Below are positions 25,092-34,156 of a DNA stretch of 64,000 bases, one piece after another (positions within the stretch are counted from its first letter, which is position 1; each line of letters opens with the position of its first letter). A model generated the notes under the pieces. That model worked only from the letters and a program-made list of their open reading frames with translations. It was not told the origin of the DNA and made no database searches. Made by a program: the position numbers and the translations under genes. The DNA is from Bacillus badius NBRC 15713 (GTDB taxonomy: Bacteria > Bacillota > Bacilli > Bacillales > Domibacillaceae). The stretch is from positions 1-64,000 of the forward strand of contig NZ_BCVF01000005.1 in assembly GCF_001591605.1 (NCBI RefSeq), read 5' to 3'.

Positions 25092-25393
25092 GTAGCCACC
25101 ACCTTAAATTGGCGGACTGTAGGAATAACAGCGGCCAGCTCCTGATCCGGATAGTTTTTTTCCAGCTCATGAATTTTCTTAAACTCTTCGCTTCGCACCC
25201 ACGATAAATATGAAGCTTTGGATTGGAAAGCCAATTGCACGGTCAGCTCTCCCGGTTTTTTATCATTTTGAAGCAAGAGAAAATGCTGAAAGCCATCCGC
25301 TTTATCGACAAATCGCGAACGATTTTTATAGATGGAAATAACCTCTTCTGCCTGATGATCCTGTACAGAAAATGTGGAGTGAACAACGTACAC
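25088..25393 (-). CDS. Antibiotic-biosynthesis-monooxygenase-fold protein (ABM domain)
   Basis: A 101-aa ABM/dimeric alpha-beta-barrel protein resembling the HmoA/IsdG group: an N-terminal strand MYVVHSTFSV, a central F-Q-H-F-L-L-L-Q-N and S-Y-L-S-W-V-R-S-E-E-F. Family members include heme-degrading and quinol monooxygenases; cofactor and substrate are not evident here. GTG start at 25393 with AAGGGGG upstream. First gene of the operon that encodes the cobalamin sensor and PAS-STAS protein. Confidence 0.7.
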   Translation of the reverse strand: MYVVHSTFSVQDHQAEEVISIYKNRSRFVDKADGFQHFLLLQNDKKPGELTVQLAFQSKASYLSWVRSEEFKKIHELEKNYPDQELAAVIPTVRQFKVVAT

Positions 25394-25483
25394 GTTAAAA
25401 CCCCCTTCTTCTACAGTATATGTACTACTCTATCATTTCCACTTCCTGCTAATCTATTATATTGTTTGTTTTTTTTTGAAATC

Positions 25484-25516
25484 AAAAAGGGCGATACCCC
25501 TTTCGAGTACCGCCCA
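25484..25516 (-). terminator. Terminator of the acetolactate-synthase-like gene
   Basis: Leftward stem GGGCGGTAC / GTATCGCCC followed by TTTTTG. Confidence 0.85.
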
Positions 25517-25538
25517 TCCATATTGGTTTCTCCCGGTT

Positions 25539-27206
25539 TCATTTGTTTACCCTTTCCGCATTCGGTTGAACCGTCTTTAATTGGCTCGCAGACAAAATCT
25601 CGGGGTTGGTCAACACCTCAATAACCGCCGGGCGCCCGCTCGCCTTCGCTTTTTCCAATGCCGGCAAAAAGTCCGCATTCTTCCTGACTTGCTCTCCATA
25701 ACAGCCGAACAGCTTGGCAAGCTCGGCAAAATTCGCATTGGATAGCTCCGTAGCCACTACCCGGCCCGGAAAATGCTTTTCTTGATGAGCCCGAATAGTT
25801 CCGTACATATTGTTATTTACAACGATGGCGATGACAGGGACTTGAAGGCGGGCAGCCGTTTCCAGCTCTTGCACCGTCATCATAAACCCTCCATCTCCCG
25901 AAAAAGACACAACCATTTTATCCGGGCAGGCCATCTTCGCGCCGATCGCTGCCGGCAGGCCATATCCCATCGCACCGGATGTCGGGCCAATATAAGTACC
26001 TTGGCGGTCAAAACGGTAATAGCGGGACAGCCAGCCAAAGAAATTACCGGCATCGCTTGTTAAAATAGCATCTGACGGAAATGAATTTACCATGTCATGC
26101 AATAAGCCATCCATATCGACATGCTGCTCCTCATAATCTTTTGGGGGTGATGAGAAGGCAAGATAAGCGGCGTGCAGCCTTTGAAGAGCCTGCTGTTTCT
26201 CCTGTTCTTCCGCAGGGACAGCCATATCAAGCGCTTTTTCTAGAAACCGTTTGACATCGGCTGTGATGCCTAATGCAGGAGCATACACTTTACCGATACT
26301 ATCCGGGCAAACATCTACTTGAATCAGCTCCGTTTGTTCTCCAAGGAGCGTGTAGTCTTGGGTAGTGACTTGTGAAAAGCGGGTACCAAGCGCCACGATG
26401 AGATCGGCATCTTTAATATAGTCCAACAGCCCTTGCTCCGAGCCAAAGCCGAGCCAGCCGGCATAATGCGAATGGCTGTTAGGAAAAGCGTCGAACCTGC
26501 GAAAAGCCGTAACAACAGGCACGTTCAGCTTTTCAGCCAAGCGGGCAAGCAAATCGGCTGATTTCGTCCGTGTCACTCCCCCGCCGGCAATCACAACTGG
26601 CCTCTCAGCTGCCCTGATTCTTTCCAATACTTCCCGGACAGCGTCTTCAGAAGGCTCAGGCACCTGTTCCGTTTGAATATGGCGTTCGATATATTCTGCT
26701 GTCTCTTCCAGCATGTCGTGGGGCAGAGAGACAACGACAGGTCCCGGCCGCCCCGATCTTGCCATGTAAAACGCCCGATGAAGGAGCTCAGGAATCCTGT
26801 CTGCCGACTCAATTTCTACTGTCCATTTGCATAAGTGGCTAAAGAAAGCCGTAAACTCCACTTCCTGAAAAGCTTCTCTGCCTTTAAACGGCCTCTCTAC
26901 CTGCCCGATCAGAGCAACAAGCGGGGTAGAATCCTGCATCGCTGTATGCAGACCAATGGAGAGATTGGCAGCCCCAGGCCCTCGGGTAGCCATGCAAACT
27001 CCCGTGCTGCCGGACGCTTTCGCATATGCTTCTGCCATAAAAGAAGCTCCCCCTTCGTGGCGGGTTGCGACCAGCTGAATGTCCGGATGTTCATAAAGGG
27101 CATCAATCACTCCAAGATAACTTTCCCCCGGCACGCAAAAAGCTTTTTTCACTCCTTCCCTTTCCATTACTTTCACAATTGCCTGTCCGCCGGATAATTT
27201 AGCCAT
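25539..27206 (-). CDS. Thiamine-diphosphate enzyme, acetolactate-synthase-like
   Basis: A 555-aa ThDP enzyme of the acetohydroxyacid synthase/benzoylformate decarboxylase group. The N-terminal domain carries the catalytic Glu in T-R-H-E-G-G-A-S-F-M. The middle domain is nucleotide-binding-like (V-I-A-G-G-G-V). The C-terminal domain has the ThDP/Mg motif S-G-D-G-G-F-M-M...V-V-N-N-N. No small regulatory subunit is nearby, so a catabolic role or another substrate is more likely than branched-chain amino acid synthesis. ATG 27206 starts the conserved M-A-K-L-S-G-G-Q-A region; the upstream in-frame TTG has no ribosome binding site. Divergent from the second CdaR-type regulator, which may control it. 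Confidence 0.82.
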   Translation of the reverse strand: MAKLSGGQAIVKVMEREGVKKAFCVPGESYLGVIDALYEHPDIQLVATRHEGGASFMAEAYAKASGSTGVCMATRGPGAANLSIGLHTAMQDSTPLVALIGQVERPFKGREAFQEVEFTAFFSHLCKWTVEIESADRIPELLHRAFYMARSGRPGPVVVSLPHDMLEETAEYIERHIQTEQVPEPSEDAVREVLERIRAAERPVVIAGGGVTRTKSADLLARLAEKLNVPVVTAFRRFDAFPNSHSHYAGWLGFGSEQGLLDYIKDADLIVALGTRFSQVTTQDYTLLGEQTELIQVDVCPDSIGKVYAPALGITADVKRFLEKALDMAVPAEEQEKQQALQRLHAAYLAFSSPPKDYEEQHVDMDGLLHDMVNSFPSDAILTSDAGNFFGWLSRYYRFDRQGTYIGPTSGAMGYGLPAAIGAKMACPDKMVVSFSGDGGFMMTVQELETAARLQVPVIAIVVNNNMYGTIRAHQEKHFPGRVVATELSNANFAELAKLFGCYGEQVRKNADFLPALEKAKASGRPAVIEVLTNPEILSASQLKTVQPNAERVNK

Positions 27207-27349
27207 GTTCAACGCCCCGCTTTCTTGTTCAAATAAAGTAATCAATAAAATTCCAAATTGTTTGTCTATTGGATTTTAAAATATGGTATACTCTGGTCAA
27301 CATTCTCTCTTTCAAACTGGACATTTTTGTCAAACAAGGGGTGCTGTCA

Positions 27350-28561
27350 GTGAAAATTTTAGAGCATATCGCTCAGGACATCGCCGAAAAAACAAGCGCT
27401 GTGTTAGGCTATCCAATCAGCATCACCGATAATGAAGGATATATTATCGGCTCAACCGACAAAGAAAGACTTGGCCTCTTCCATCGTCCTTCGTTGGATG
27501 TTATTCGAAAAAAAGGCCTGATTCACTGCCGCGGCGAACAGTTCGGCCAGGTGCTGCCGGGCAGCTCTGTCCCGATTATGATTAACAATAAAGCCATCGG
27601 TGTTCTTGGCATTATCGGACAGCCGGAAGAGGTCGAAAAGTATGTTCACCTCGTGAAAAATCAAGTGGAAATGATGTGCCAGGATGCCTTTCATAAAGAA
27701 ATGAAAGAACTGGAAACCAAGATGGTTGAGGTGTTTATCCAGCAGATTATTCACTATGATACAGATGAACAAGATGAACGGATCATTCAGTATGCTAAAA
27801 CCCTTGGGTACGACCAGGAAATTTGCCGGACCTGCATCTTAATAGATATTCACCGCCCTTTGCCGATCCGGACAGGCTCGAGTGAATCCAATGATTCCCA
27901 CTCACTGCCTTATTTTCAAAGGGATCTGTTAGACTACCTCCATTTGATTTTCCGCGACTCTAAAGAAGACATCCTTTCCTTTATTAATATTGAACAATTG
28001 ATGATTGTAAAACCAGCCGCCACAGAGCAAGCTTATGCAGCTCTCGTTTCTTCCCTGGAACAGCAGCTTCATAAGCTGAACAGCTTTTTGCAGGCGAAGT
28101 ACCACCTATCTGCCTCTCTTGCCATCGGTGATGTGCAAAAAGGAATAAGCGGCATCGCCGAATCCTTCCGTAACGCCGAAAAGGCCATGTCTCTGGGCAA
28201 GGGAACAGCTAACGGGCCAGGGGTGTTTATTTATGACGAAAAGCAGGCTGCTTTTCAGCTGCTGCCGAAAGAAATGACCCCCGAACTTCAAAGAAAGCTA
28301 ATCAATATTATTCAGCCGCTCACTCATTTAGACAGCTATGAGGTGCTCGCCGCGACTTTTCTCAGCTATTGCACGCATAACTTAAATTTAAGCGAAGCCG
28401 CCCGCAATATGTTCATTCACCGGAACACGATTATTTACAGACTGGAGAAGATCAATGAAGCGACCGGTCTCGACACGGGAAGCTTCCAAGATTGCCTGCT
28501 GCTTTACATGGCGATCCGCTGCTATGAAGAAAAGAAAGAGGGGATCCCCCGCTCAAAATAA
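27350..28561 (+). CDS. CdaR/PucR-family transcriptional regulator (second copy)
   Basis: A 403-aa paralogue of the regulator at 14821-16020: diacid-recognition N-terminal domain (V-K-I-L-E-H-I-A-Q-D-I-A-E-K-T-S...G-V-L-G-I-I-G-Q-P-E-E-V), GGDEF-like middle part, and a C-terminal PucR HTH (M-F-I-H-R-N-T-I-I-Y-R-L). The start is GTG 27350, with AAGGGGTG 6 nt upstream; the longer in-frame region crosses the promoter. It is divergent from the acetolactate-synthase-like gene and convergent with the aldehyde dehydrogenase operon. An extended -10 (TGGTATACT) near 27283-27291 is its likely promoter. Confidence 0.87.
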   Translation: MKILEHIAQDIAEKTSAVLGYPISITDNEGYIIGSTDKERLGLFHRPSLDVIRKKGLIHCRGEQFGQVLPGSSVPIMINNKAIGVLGIIGQPEEVEKYVHLVKNQVEMMCQDAFHKEMKELETKMVEVFIQQIIHYDTDEQDERIIQYAKTLGYDQEICRTCILIDIHRPLPIRTGSSESNDSHSLPYFQRDLLDYLHLIFRDSKEDILSFINIEQLMIVKPAATEQAYAALVSSLEQQLHKLNSFLQAKYHLSASLAIGDVQKGISGIAESFRNAEKAMSLGKGTANGPGVFIYDEKQAAFQLLPKEMTPELQRKLINIIQPLTHLDSYEVLAATFLSYCTHNLNLSEAARNMFIHRNTIIYRLEKINEATGLDTGSFQDCLLLYMAIRCYEEKKEGIPRSK

Positions 28562-28574
28562 GGGCTTTTTTTGA

Positions 28575-28628
28575 AAAAACAAGCAGAAATGCCTTCGCAG
28601 CCTACTGCGAGCACTCCTGCTTGTTTTT
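28575..28628. terminator. Bidirectional nested-hairpin terminator
   Basis: AAAAACAAGCAG / CTGCTTGTTTTT outer stem with an inner CGCAG / CTGCG stem between convergent genes. Confidence 0.9.
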
Positions 28629-28647
28629 CTCTATTCAGCGAAAGGAA

Positions 28648-30174
28648 TCAATAGTTGTCAATTTGCGCCCGCTGAATTTTGCCGCTGTAATCAACATACA
28701 CGGACTTCCATTCAGTATATACATCTAGTGAAGCGACCCCGGAATCACGGTGGCCGTTTCCAGTTCCCTTCGTTCCTCCAAATGGCAGATGGATTTCAGC
28801 ACCTGTTGTCCCTGCATTAATATAAACAATTCCGGTGTCTAAGTCCCGCATAGCTTGGAACGCCCGGTTGACATCACCGGTAAAAATGGAGCTTGATAAG
28901 CCAAACTCTACGCTGTTGTTCACTTCAATCGCTTCTTCAAGACTTTGGACAGGAATAATGGAAGCAACCGGCCCAAAAATTTCCTCTTGAGCGATTCTCA
29001 TGTCAGATTTTACATCTGTAAACAAGGTTGGCGCATAGAAATTCCCTTTATCTAAACCGTTGTCAGTCAGGATTTCTCCGCCTTTTAATAATTTAGCTCC
29101 CTCATCTTTGCCGATTTTCACATAGCTATGAATTCTCTCTAGGGAGGAACGGTTGATAACAGGCCCCACATCTACCGACTCATCCAATCCGTCGCCTACC
29201 TTTAGCGTCTCCATCCGCTTCAGCAGCTTTTGTTCAAGCTCTTCTTTCACAGCTTCATGCACGATGATCCGGCTGCACGCTGTACACCTTTGTCCGCTCG
29301 TGCCAAATGCGCTCCAGATAATTCCGTCCACAGCCAAATCGATGTCCGCATCCTCCAGCACAGTGACCGCATTTTTTCCGCCCATTTCCAGCGATGTGCG
29401 TTTTAACAGCTCGCCGGCGCGGCCGTTAATTTGTTTGCCGACTTCGTTGGAGCCGGTGAAGGAAACAATATCGATCTCCGGGTGCTCGACAATCGCGTTG
29501 CCGACCTCCCCTCCTGAACCATATACAAGGTTGACAAGGCCTTTCGGCAAGCCGGCCTCTTCATAAATTTTGACGAATTCTCCAGCTAAAAACGGGGTTT
29601 CAGAAGCCGGCTTCCAAACGACAGCATTGCCTGTCACAAGCGCCGGAAGTGATTTCCAGGAAGCGATGGCGATCGGAAAATTCCAAGGCGTAATCAATCC
29701 AGCAATGCCAACTGGCACACGGACGCTCATCGCAAATTTATTGCGAAGCTCGGAAGGCACCGTGTCGCCAAACATGCGTCGCCCTTCCCCAGCCATATAG
29801 AACGCCATATCGATCGCCTCTTGCACTTCCCCCCGCGCTTCCGAGATCACTTTCCCCATTTCCAGCGTTAGCGTTTGAGCTAATTCCTCCTTGCGCTCTT
29901 TCAACAGATAAGCGACCTTATACAAGAAATCCGCCCGTTCAGGCGCCGGAACGTTGCGCCATTTCTTTTGCGCTTCTTTTGCCGCTTGAACCGCCTTATC
30001 CACATCTGCTTTTGTCGAAGCCGCTACTTCCCCCAATACTTCTCCGTTGACCGGATTTGTATTCTGCGTATATCTTCCTGATTCAGATTCTACCCATTCC
30101 CCGTTAATAAAGTTTAAGTATTTTTTTACTGCTTTATTTTTTTGAACAGTGTCTTGTACGGTTTGATTATTCAT
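28648..30174 (-). CDS. Aldehyde dehydrogenase family protein, 508 aa
   Basis: An NAD(P)-dependent aldehyde dehydrogenase with the catalytic Glu motif L-E-M-G-G-K-N, the catalytic Cys in G-Q-R-C-T-A-C-S-R and the cofactor motif F-T-G-S-N-E-V-G. It is close to the ketoglutaric-semialdehyde/ALDH7-like branch by its G-T-S-G-Q-R-C-T block and long C-terminus (ends I-Q-R-A-Q-I-D-N-Y). The substrate is not determined. It is the second gene of an operon with a DapL-like aminotransferase (16 nt gap; its ribosome binding site overlaps the aminotransferase stop), which suggests sequential transamination and semialdehyde oxidation. Confidence 0.82.
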   Translation of the reverse strand: MNNQTVQDTVQKNKAVKKYLNFINGEWVESESGRYTQNTNPVNGEVLGEVAASTKADVDKAVQAAKEAQKKWRNVPAPERADFLYKVAYLLKERKEELAQTLTLEMGKVISEARGEVQEAIDMAFYMAGEGRRMFGDTVPSELRNKFAMSVRVPVGIAGLITPWNFPIAIASWKSLPALVTGNAVVWKPASETPFLAGEFVKIYEEAGLPKGLVNLVYGSGGEVGNAIVEHPEIDIVSFTGSNEVGKQINGRAGELLKRTSLEMGGKNAVTVLEDADIDLAVDGIIWSAFGTSGQRCTACSRIIVHEAVKEELEQKLLKRMETLKVGDGLDESVDVGPVINRSSLERIHSYVKIGKDEGAKLLKGGEILTDNGLDKGNFYAPTLFTDVKSDMRIAQEEIFGPVASIIPVQSLEEAIEVNNSVEFGLSSSIFTGDVNRAFQAMRDLDTGIVYINAGTTGAEIHLPFGGTKGTGNGHRDSGVASLDVYTEWKSVYVDYSGKIQRAQIDNY

Positions 30175-30190
30175 AGCGCGATCACTCCTC

Positions 30191-31366
30191 TTAATTGGTC
30201 ATAATGGTGAGTTCTTTTTTCATGCGGTTAATGGCTTCAGTCAGCCGGGCGGTCGGCACGGACAGCGAAAGCCGGAAATACCCTTCACCCGCCGCGCCAA
30301 AGGCATGGCCGGGTGTAATAATGACTCCTGTCTTTTCTAGTACCCGGTCGGCAAATTCAGCGGATGTATATCCATCGGGCACCGGTGCCCAGATAAAGAA
30401 AGTTCCGCGCGTCCGGCCGGTGTTCACGCCGATGGTTTTTAACGCCGCCGTCATTGCCTTCATTCGCTCCGCATAAATTTCGTTGCTGGTCTTTATGGAC
30501 TCCTGACTCGCTGTCAGGGCATGGGCAGCGGCTTTTTGAATCGGGGTAAATTGGCCGGTATCCGTATTGCTCTTATAAGTAGACAACGCCCGAAGGACCT
30601 CTTTATTCCCGACGGCGTAGCCGATCCGCCAGCCAGTCATGCTGTACGTTTTCGATAAGGAGCCAAACTCAACAGCCACCTCTTTTGCCCCTTCCGCCTG
30701 CAAAATGCTTGGTGCCTGGTAACCGTCGAAGGTAACCATGTTGTAAGCCGCGTCGTGGGCAATAACGATCTTGTGCTGTTTGGCGAATGACACCGCTTTG
30801 CGGAAAAAATCAACATCTACCGTCGCAGCTGTCGGGTTGCCCGGATAATTCAAAAACATCAGCTTTGCCTTAGCTGCTGTATTTTCAGGAATATTCTGAA
30901 ACTCAGGCTCGAAATTATTTTTCTCAAGCAGCGGCATTGGATACAATTGCCCGCCTGCAAGAGAGATGGCCATTCGGTAAGGAGGATAACCGGGGTCTGG
31001 AGCCAATACGGTTTCTCCCGGGTCAATAACCGTCGGCACTAGGTGGGCAAGCCCCTCTTTTGAACCGATCAAGGCCAGCACTTCTGTTTCCGGATCTAAC
31101 TCCACATGAAACTGGCGTTGGTAAAAAGCGGCGACCGCCTTTCTAAAGTCCGTGCAGCCAATGAAGCTCGGATACTTCAGGTTTTGCGGATCTGCCGTTT
31201 CCTCTACCAGCTTATCGATGATGTGCTGCGGTGTCGGCAGATCAGGGTCGCCTATTCCTAAATCAATCACATCTATTCCCGCCTCTTGCATCATTCGTTT
31301 CTTTTTGTTGAACTCCGCAAACATATACGGCGGAATTTGAGCTATTCTTTGTGATTGATAGCGCAT
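30191..31366 (-). CDS. Class I aminotransferase, LL-diaminopimelate aminotransferase-like
   Basis: A 391-aa PLP fold-type I aminotransferase. It begins I-P-P-Y-M-F-A-E, has D-L-G-I-G-D-P-D-L-P-T-P typical of DapL-like enzymes, the PLP lysine in S-L-S-K-T-Y-S-M-T-G-W-R-I-G, and the C-terminal Arg in Y-F-R-L-S-L-S. Bacilli normally make lysine by the acetylated pathway, so a biosynthetic DapL role is doubtful. With the aldehyde dehydrogenase and a cre site upstream, a catabolic amino acid substrate is more likely (inference). ATG 31366 has AGAGGTGG. Confidence 0.8.
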   Translation of the reverse strand: MRYQSQRIAQIPPYMFAEFNKKKRMMQEAGIDVIDLGIGDPDLPTPQHIIDKLVEETADPQNLKYPSFIGCTDFRKAVAAFYQRQFHVELDPETEVLALIGSKEGLAHLVPTVIDPGETVLAPDPGYPPYRMAISLAGGQLYPMPLLEKNNFEPEFQNIPENTAAKAKLMFLNYPGNPTAATVDVDFFRKAVSFAKQHKIVIAHDAAYNMVTFDGYQAPSILQAEGAKEVAVEFGSLSKTYSMTGWRIGYAVGNKEVLRALSTYKSNTDTGQFTPIQKAAAHALTASQESIKTSNEIYAERMKAMTAALKTIGVNTGRTRGTFFIWAPVPDGYTSAEFADRVLEKTGVIITPGHAFGAAGEGYFRLSLSVPTARLTEAINRMKKELTIMTN

Positions 31367-31406
31367 GAATAGTCACCACCACCTCTTTACATTTATGAGA
31401 AAAATC

Positions 31407-31420
31407 AGCAAGCGTTTTCA
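31407..31420 (-). promoter_or_regulatory. Candidate cre (CcpA) site before the aminotransferase operon
   Basis: TGAAAACGCTTGCT on the coding strand, a good cre match about 40 bp before the start codon and downstream of a plausible -10 (TATAAA near 31446-31451). Its position fits a roadblock. Confidence 0.55.
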
Positions 31421-31570
31421 TACTCTTACTTTAACTTCTTTTACATTTATAGACTATGGTCTTTTTGTACAAAAATGCCCAAAGAATTAACGGGAAAATC
31501 CATGCATTTTTCACAAAGGATTCTACTCATCCGCTTTCTTGGCCATCAAAAATGCCGGAGGGCCCTATAT

Positions 31571-31597
31571 AAAAAAGCGCCGCAAAAAAGCGGCGCC
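31571..31597 (-). terminator. Terminator of the lia operon
   Basis: GGCGCCGC-TTTTTT-GCGGCGC followed by TTTTTT (leftward). Confidence 0.9.
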
Positions 31598-31611
31598 TGC
31601 TGGATCTCAAT

Positions 31612-32244
31612 CTATCGGACAAGATGGTTTTGGAAAGCGTAGATGACCGCTTGTGTCCGGTCGTTCACTTCGAGCTTGGATAAGATATTGCTGACATGTG
31701 TTTTTACTGTTTTCAACGAAATATACAGCTCATCGGCAATTTCCTGATTCGCCTTGCCTTGGGCAATCAGCAAAAGCACCTCTTTCTCCCTCTCGGTCAG
31801 CTCTTCATGAAGGGCCGCCTTTTGCCCTTGCCGCATGCGCTTCATCATTTTTCCCGTTACTTCCGGTTCGAGCACCGGTTCGCCTTCATACGTTTTGCGG
31901 ATAGCTTCAGCAATGGCGCTGGCCTTTGAGGTTTTCAAAATATAACTAATGGCTCCTGCTTCAAGCGCCGGATACACTTTTTCGTCATCCAGAAAGCTCG
32001 TTACAATCACGATTTTGGCTTCAGGCCATTTTTCTATAATGCGTTTTGTCGCTTCAATTCCGTCCATTTTTGGCATGACAAGATCCATTAAAATAACATC
32101 CGGCTTTAATTCAAGAGCGGCAGATACGGCTTTTTCTCCATCCTCTGCTTCAGCCTCTACTTGAATATCCGGCTGGGCCATTAAATAGGCAGATACGCCA
32201 ATACGCACCATTTCATGATCATCTACGAGAAGAACTCTAATCAT
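31612..32244 (-). CDS. liaR: Response regulator LiaR
   Basis: NarL/LuxR-type response regulator, 210 aa: a receiver domain with V-D-D-H and phospho-acceptor Asp in [13 protein letters not shown] (about residue 54), and a C-terminal LuxR HTH ([14 protein letters not shown]...V-K-T-H-V-S-N-I-L). With LiaS and LiaF it forms the cell-envelope stress sensor that responds to lipid-II-acting antibiotics. It overlaps the liaS 3' end by 8 nt. Last gene of liaIH-F-S-R. Confidence 0.92.
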   Translation of the reverse strand: MIRVLLVDDHEMVRIGVSAYLMAQPDIQVEAEAEDGEKAVSAALELKPDVILMDLVMPKMDGIEATKRIIEKWPEAKIVIVTSFLDDEKVYPALEAGAISYILKTSKASAIAEAIRKTYEGEPVLEPEVTGKMMKRMRQGQKAALHEELTEREKEVLLLIAQGKANQEIADELYISLKTVKTHVSNILSKLEVNDRTQAVIYAFQNHLVR

Positions 32245-33316
32245 TTGTTTCCACCTTTTCTTCTGTTTTTTCTATTGGTGTCCGATCGCGGTGCTGCTTT
32301 GCAAGCGGAACCTTTACTTCCAGCTTCGTCCCTTTGGCAGGCAATGAAACGATTTTTAATGTTCCGCCAATTTCAATTGCACGCTCATGCATATTTTGCA
32401 AACCGTAAGATCCCAGCTTCGTCTGTTCCTGATCAAATCCAACTCCATCATCGCTGATCCGCAAGATCACAAAGCCATTCCGCCAAACATTCAATACATC
32501 CAGCCGGCTCGCTTTGGCATGGCGCAGCGTATTCGAGACGGACTCCTGCACAATCCGGAACAAGTGGTCTTCCATCGCTTTATCCATTTGAATTTCTTCT
32601 GTCGTCCAGTGGATAGCCAATGGAACCTTTTGCCTTAATTCCAAAAGCAGATCATCAATTCCCTCTTTTAACGACTTCCCATTCAGCGCGACAGGACGCA
32701 AGTGCAAAAGAAGCGCCCTCATTTCCAACTGAGATTGCTGAATCATTTCTTCAACCATAGCCAGCTGCTTCGTTTCGATGGCAGATGCGGGCTCGCGGTT
32801 TTCATTGATCGCCGACATCATCATGGAAGCCGCAAACAGCTGCTGCGATACGGAATCATGCAATTCCCGGGCAAGGCGCTGCCTCTCTTGTGACACCATT
32901 TCTCGAATAAGCGTTTCTTGGCTTTCGGCTCTTTCCCTCGCCAGCCGGCGAGCCGCCTGCTTCTGCTCAGCAACGACACGTTCAAGCTGCTGAAACTTCT
33001 GTTCAATGATCGAAAATTCTGCGCATACCGGGTGATTTTCCTCTTGCTCTTTTCCAGAAATAAGCGCGTCCAGCCGCTGATCAAGTGTTTTAACTGACGT
33101 CCATTGACCCCAGCCATACAATGCTCCGAACAGAAAAGCCGTCCCGACCGCAGCTGCCGCTATAAACACAGCAAGCGGAAGATCAAATACCTTCTCTTCC
33201 CAATAAATCCGCCACGTCGAGTGCAGAAAACTCATTTCAAACGCAAAGATCAATACAACTGTTACAAACAGAACAGCTAAAAACACCTGCCGGATTTGCT
33301 TGGCGAAGATATTCAT
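32237..33316 (-). CDS. liaS: Sensor histidine kinase LiaS
   Basis: A 359-aa kinase with two N-terminal membrane helices (about 10-32 and 46-68) and a short extracellular loop, typical of intramembrane-sensing kinases. A coiled-coil/HAMP-like segment follows, then HisKA_3 with the phospho-His in [11 protein letters not shown] and an HATPase region (S-D-D-G-V-G-F). It overlaps LiaF by 4 nt and LiaR by 8 nt, a tightly coupled three-component system. Confidence 0.92.
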   Translation of the reverse strand: MNIFAKQIRQVFLAVLFVTVVLIFAFEMSFLHSTWRIYWEEKVFDLPLAVFIAAAAVGTAFLFGALYGWGQWTSVKTLDQRLDALISGKEQEENHPVCAEFSIIEQKFQQLERVVAEQKQAARRLARERAESQETLIREMVSQERQRLARELHDSVSQQLFAASMMMSAINENREPASAIETKQLAMVEEMIQQSQLEMRALLLHLRPVALNGKSLKEGIDDLLLELRQKVPLAIHWTTEEIQMDKAMEDHLFRIVQESVSNTLRHAKASRLDVLNVWRNGFVILRISDDGVGFDQEQTKLGSYGLQNMHERAIEIGGTLKIVSLPAKGTKLEVKVPLAKQHRDRTPIEKTEEKVETND

Positions 33317-34056
33317 ACTCGATTCACCTCCACATCGCCGATCATAGTGGAGATGAGAAGCACCACAGTTGTTTCTGCTCCTTCCTGCTCGCTATGATGT
33401 TCATCTTCAAAATACAACGTATCATTCCATAAAGGAATCGGAAAACGCTGAAACAAATGGGCATTCCCAACCACTGTCGCAAAGCGAATGCGCACAGGCA
33501 CTTCATAGGGGATATCCACTTTCACTTTTCCAATGATTTGCCTAACAGAAATAATGGCCGTCCCCTTCGGCAATACTGTATTGCTTACATCAACCGTTAT
33601 ATCCCCAATAGCCCCCTGAATATGAATATCCTTCCATTCATACGGATGCTCCGGAGTAGATTGAACGGAGAACAGCTTATTTTTCAAGAAAGAGTGCTTA
33701 ATTGATTCACCGGCTTCCATTGGCATCGACTTGACCCCATCTGTTGATAAGGAAAAACGTATTGGTTCTTTTTTAGACTGAAAAAACCGGTAAAATATAT
33801 AAATCACCCCAGCCAGAACAAGCATGCGCAAGCTGCTCATACTAAGCACCATGATGATTGATAAAAAGACGCCAAACCAGAACAGCAGCTTGCCAAACCA
33901 GCTTGTGTTCCACTTTCTGCCAAAGTAAATCATTGCTATCCCGAAGAAGAGGGAAAACACAAAATCACTATGAAAAAATGTCGCTTCAATTAAAATAATA
34001 ATGAAAGCGGCAAGCAAAAACATCGTCAGCATATCGGTTCTTTTAAATGGTGACAT
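33313..34056 (-). CDS. liaF: LiaF-type inhibitor membrane protein
   Basis: A 247-aa protein with about four N-terminal membrane segments (residues 8-90) and a C-terminal soluble domain of beta-repeat type (I-Q-G-A-I-G-D-I-T-V-D to M-I-G-D-V-E-V), as in LiaF/VraT. LiaF restrains LiaS in the absence of stress. The start is ATG 34056, with AAGGAGG upstream; the longer in-frame GTG/ATG candidates lack a ribosome binding site. It follows liaH directly; no liaG lies between, unlike B. subtilis liaIHGFSR. Confidence 0.9.
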   Translation of the reverse strand: MSPFKRTDMLTMFLLAAFIIILIEATFFHSDFVFSLFFGIAMIYFGRKWNTSWFGKLLFWFGVFLSIIMVLSMSSLRMLVLAGVIYIFYRFFQSKKEPIRFSLSTDGVKSMPMEAGESIKHSFLKNKLFSVQSTPEHPYEWKDIHIQGAIGDITVDVSNTVLPKGTAIISVRQIIGKVKVDIPYEVPVRIRFATVVGNAHLFQRFPIPLWNDTLYFEDEHHSEQEGAETTVVLLISTMIGDVEVNRV

Positions 34057-34156
34057 TCTTTTTTCCTCCTTCCCCGGCCCAGCAACGCTGGAATGTGAAA
34101 CAAACCCGCCGTTACGGGTTTGTTTCACTCTCTTCAATTGTTAATCATAGCACGTT

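Noticed and set aside
30191-31366. Calling the DapL-like enzyme dapL of lysine biosynthesis
   Set aside because: Gene context (aldehyde dehydrogenase, cre site) points to catabolism, and Bacillaceae use another lysine route. Left as family-level call.
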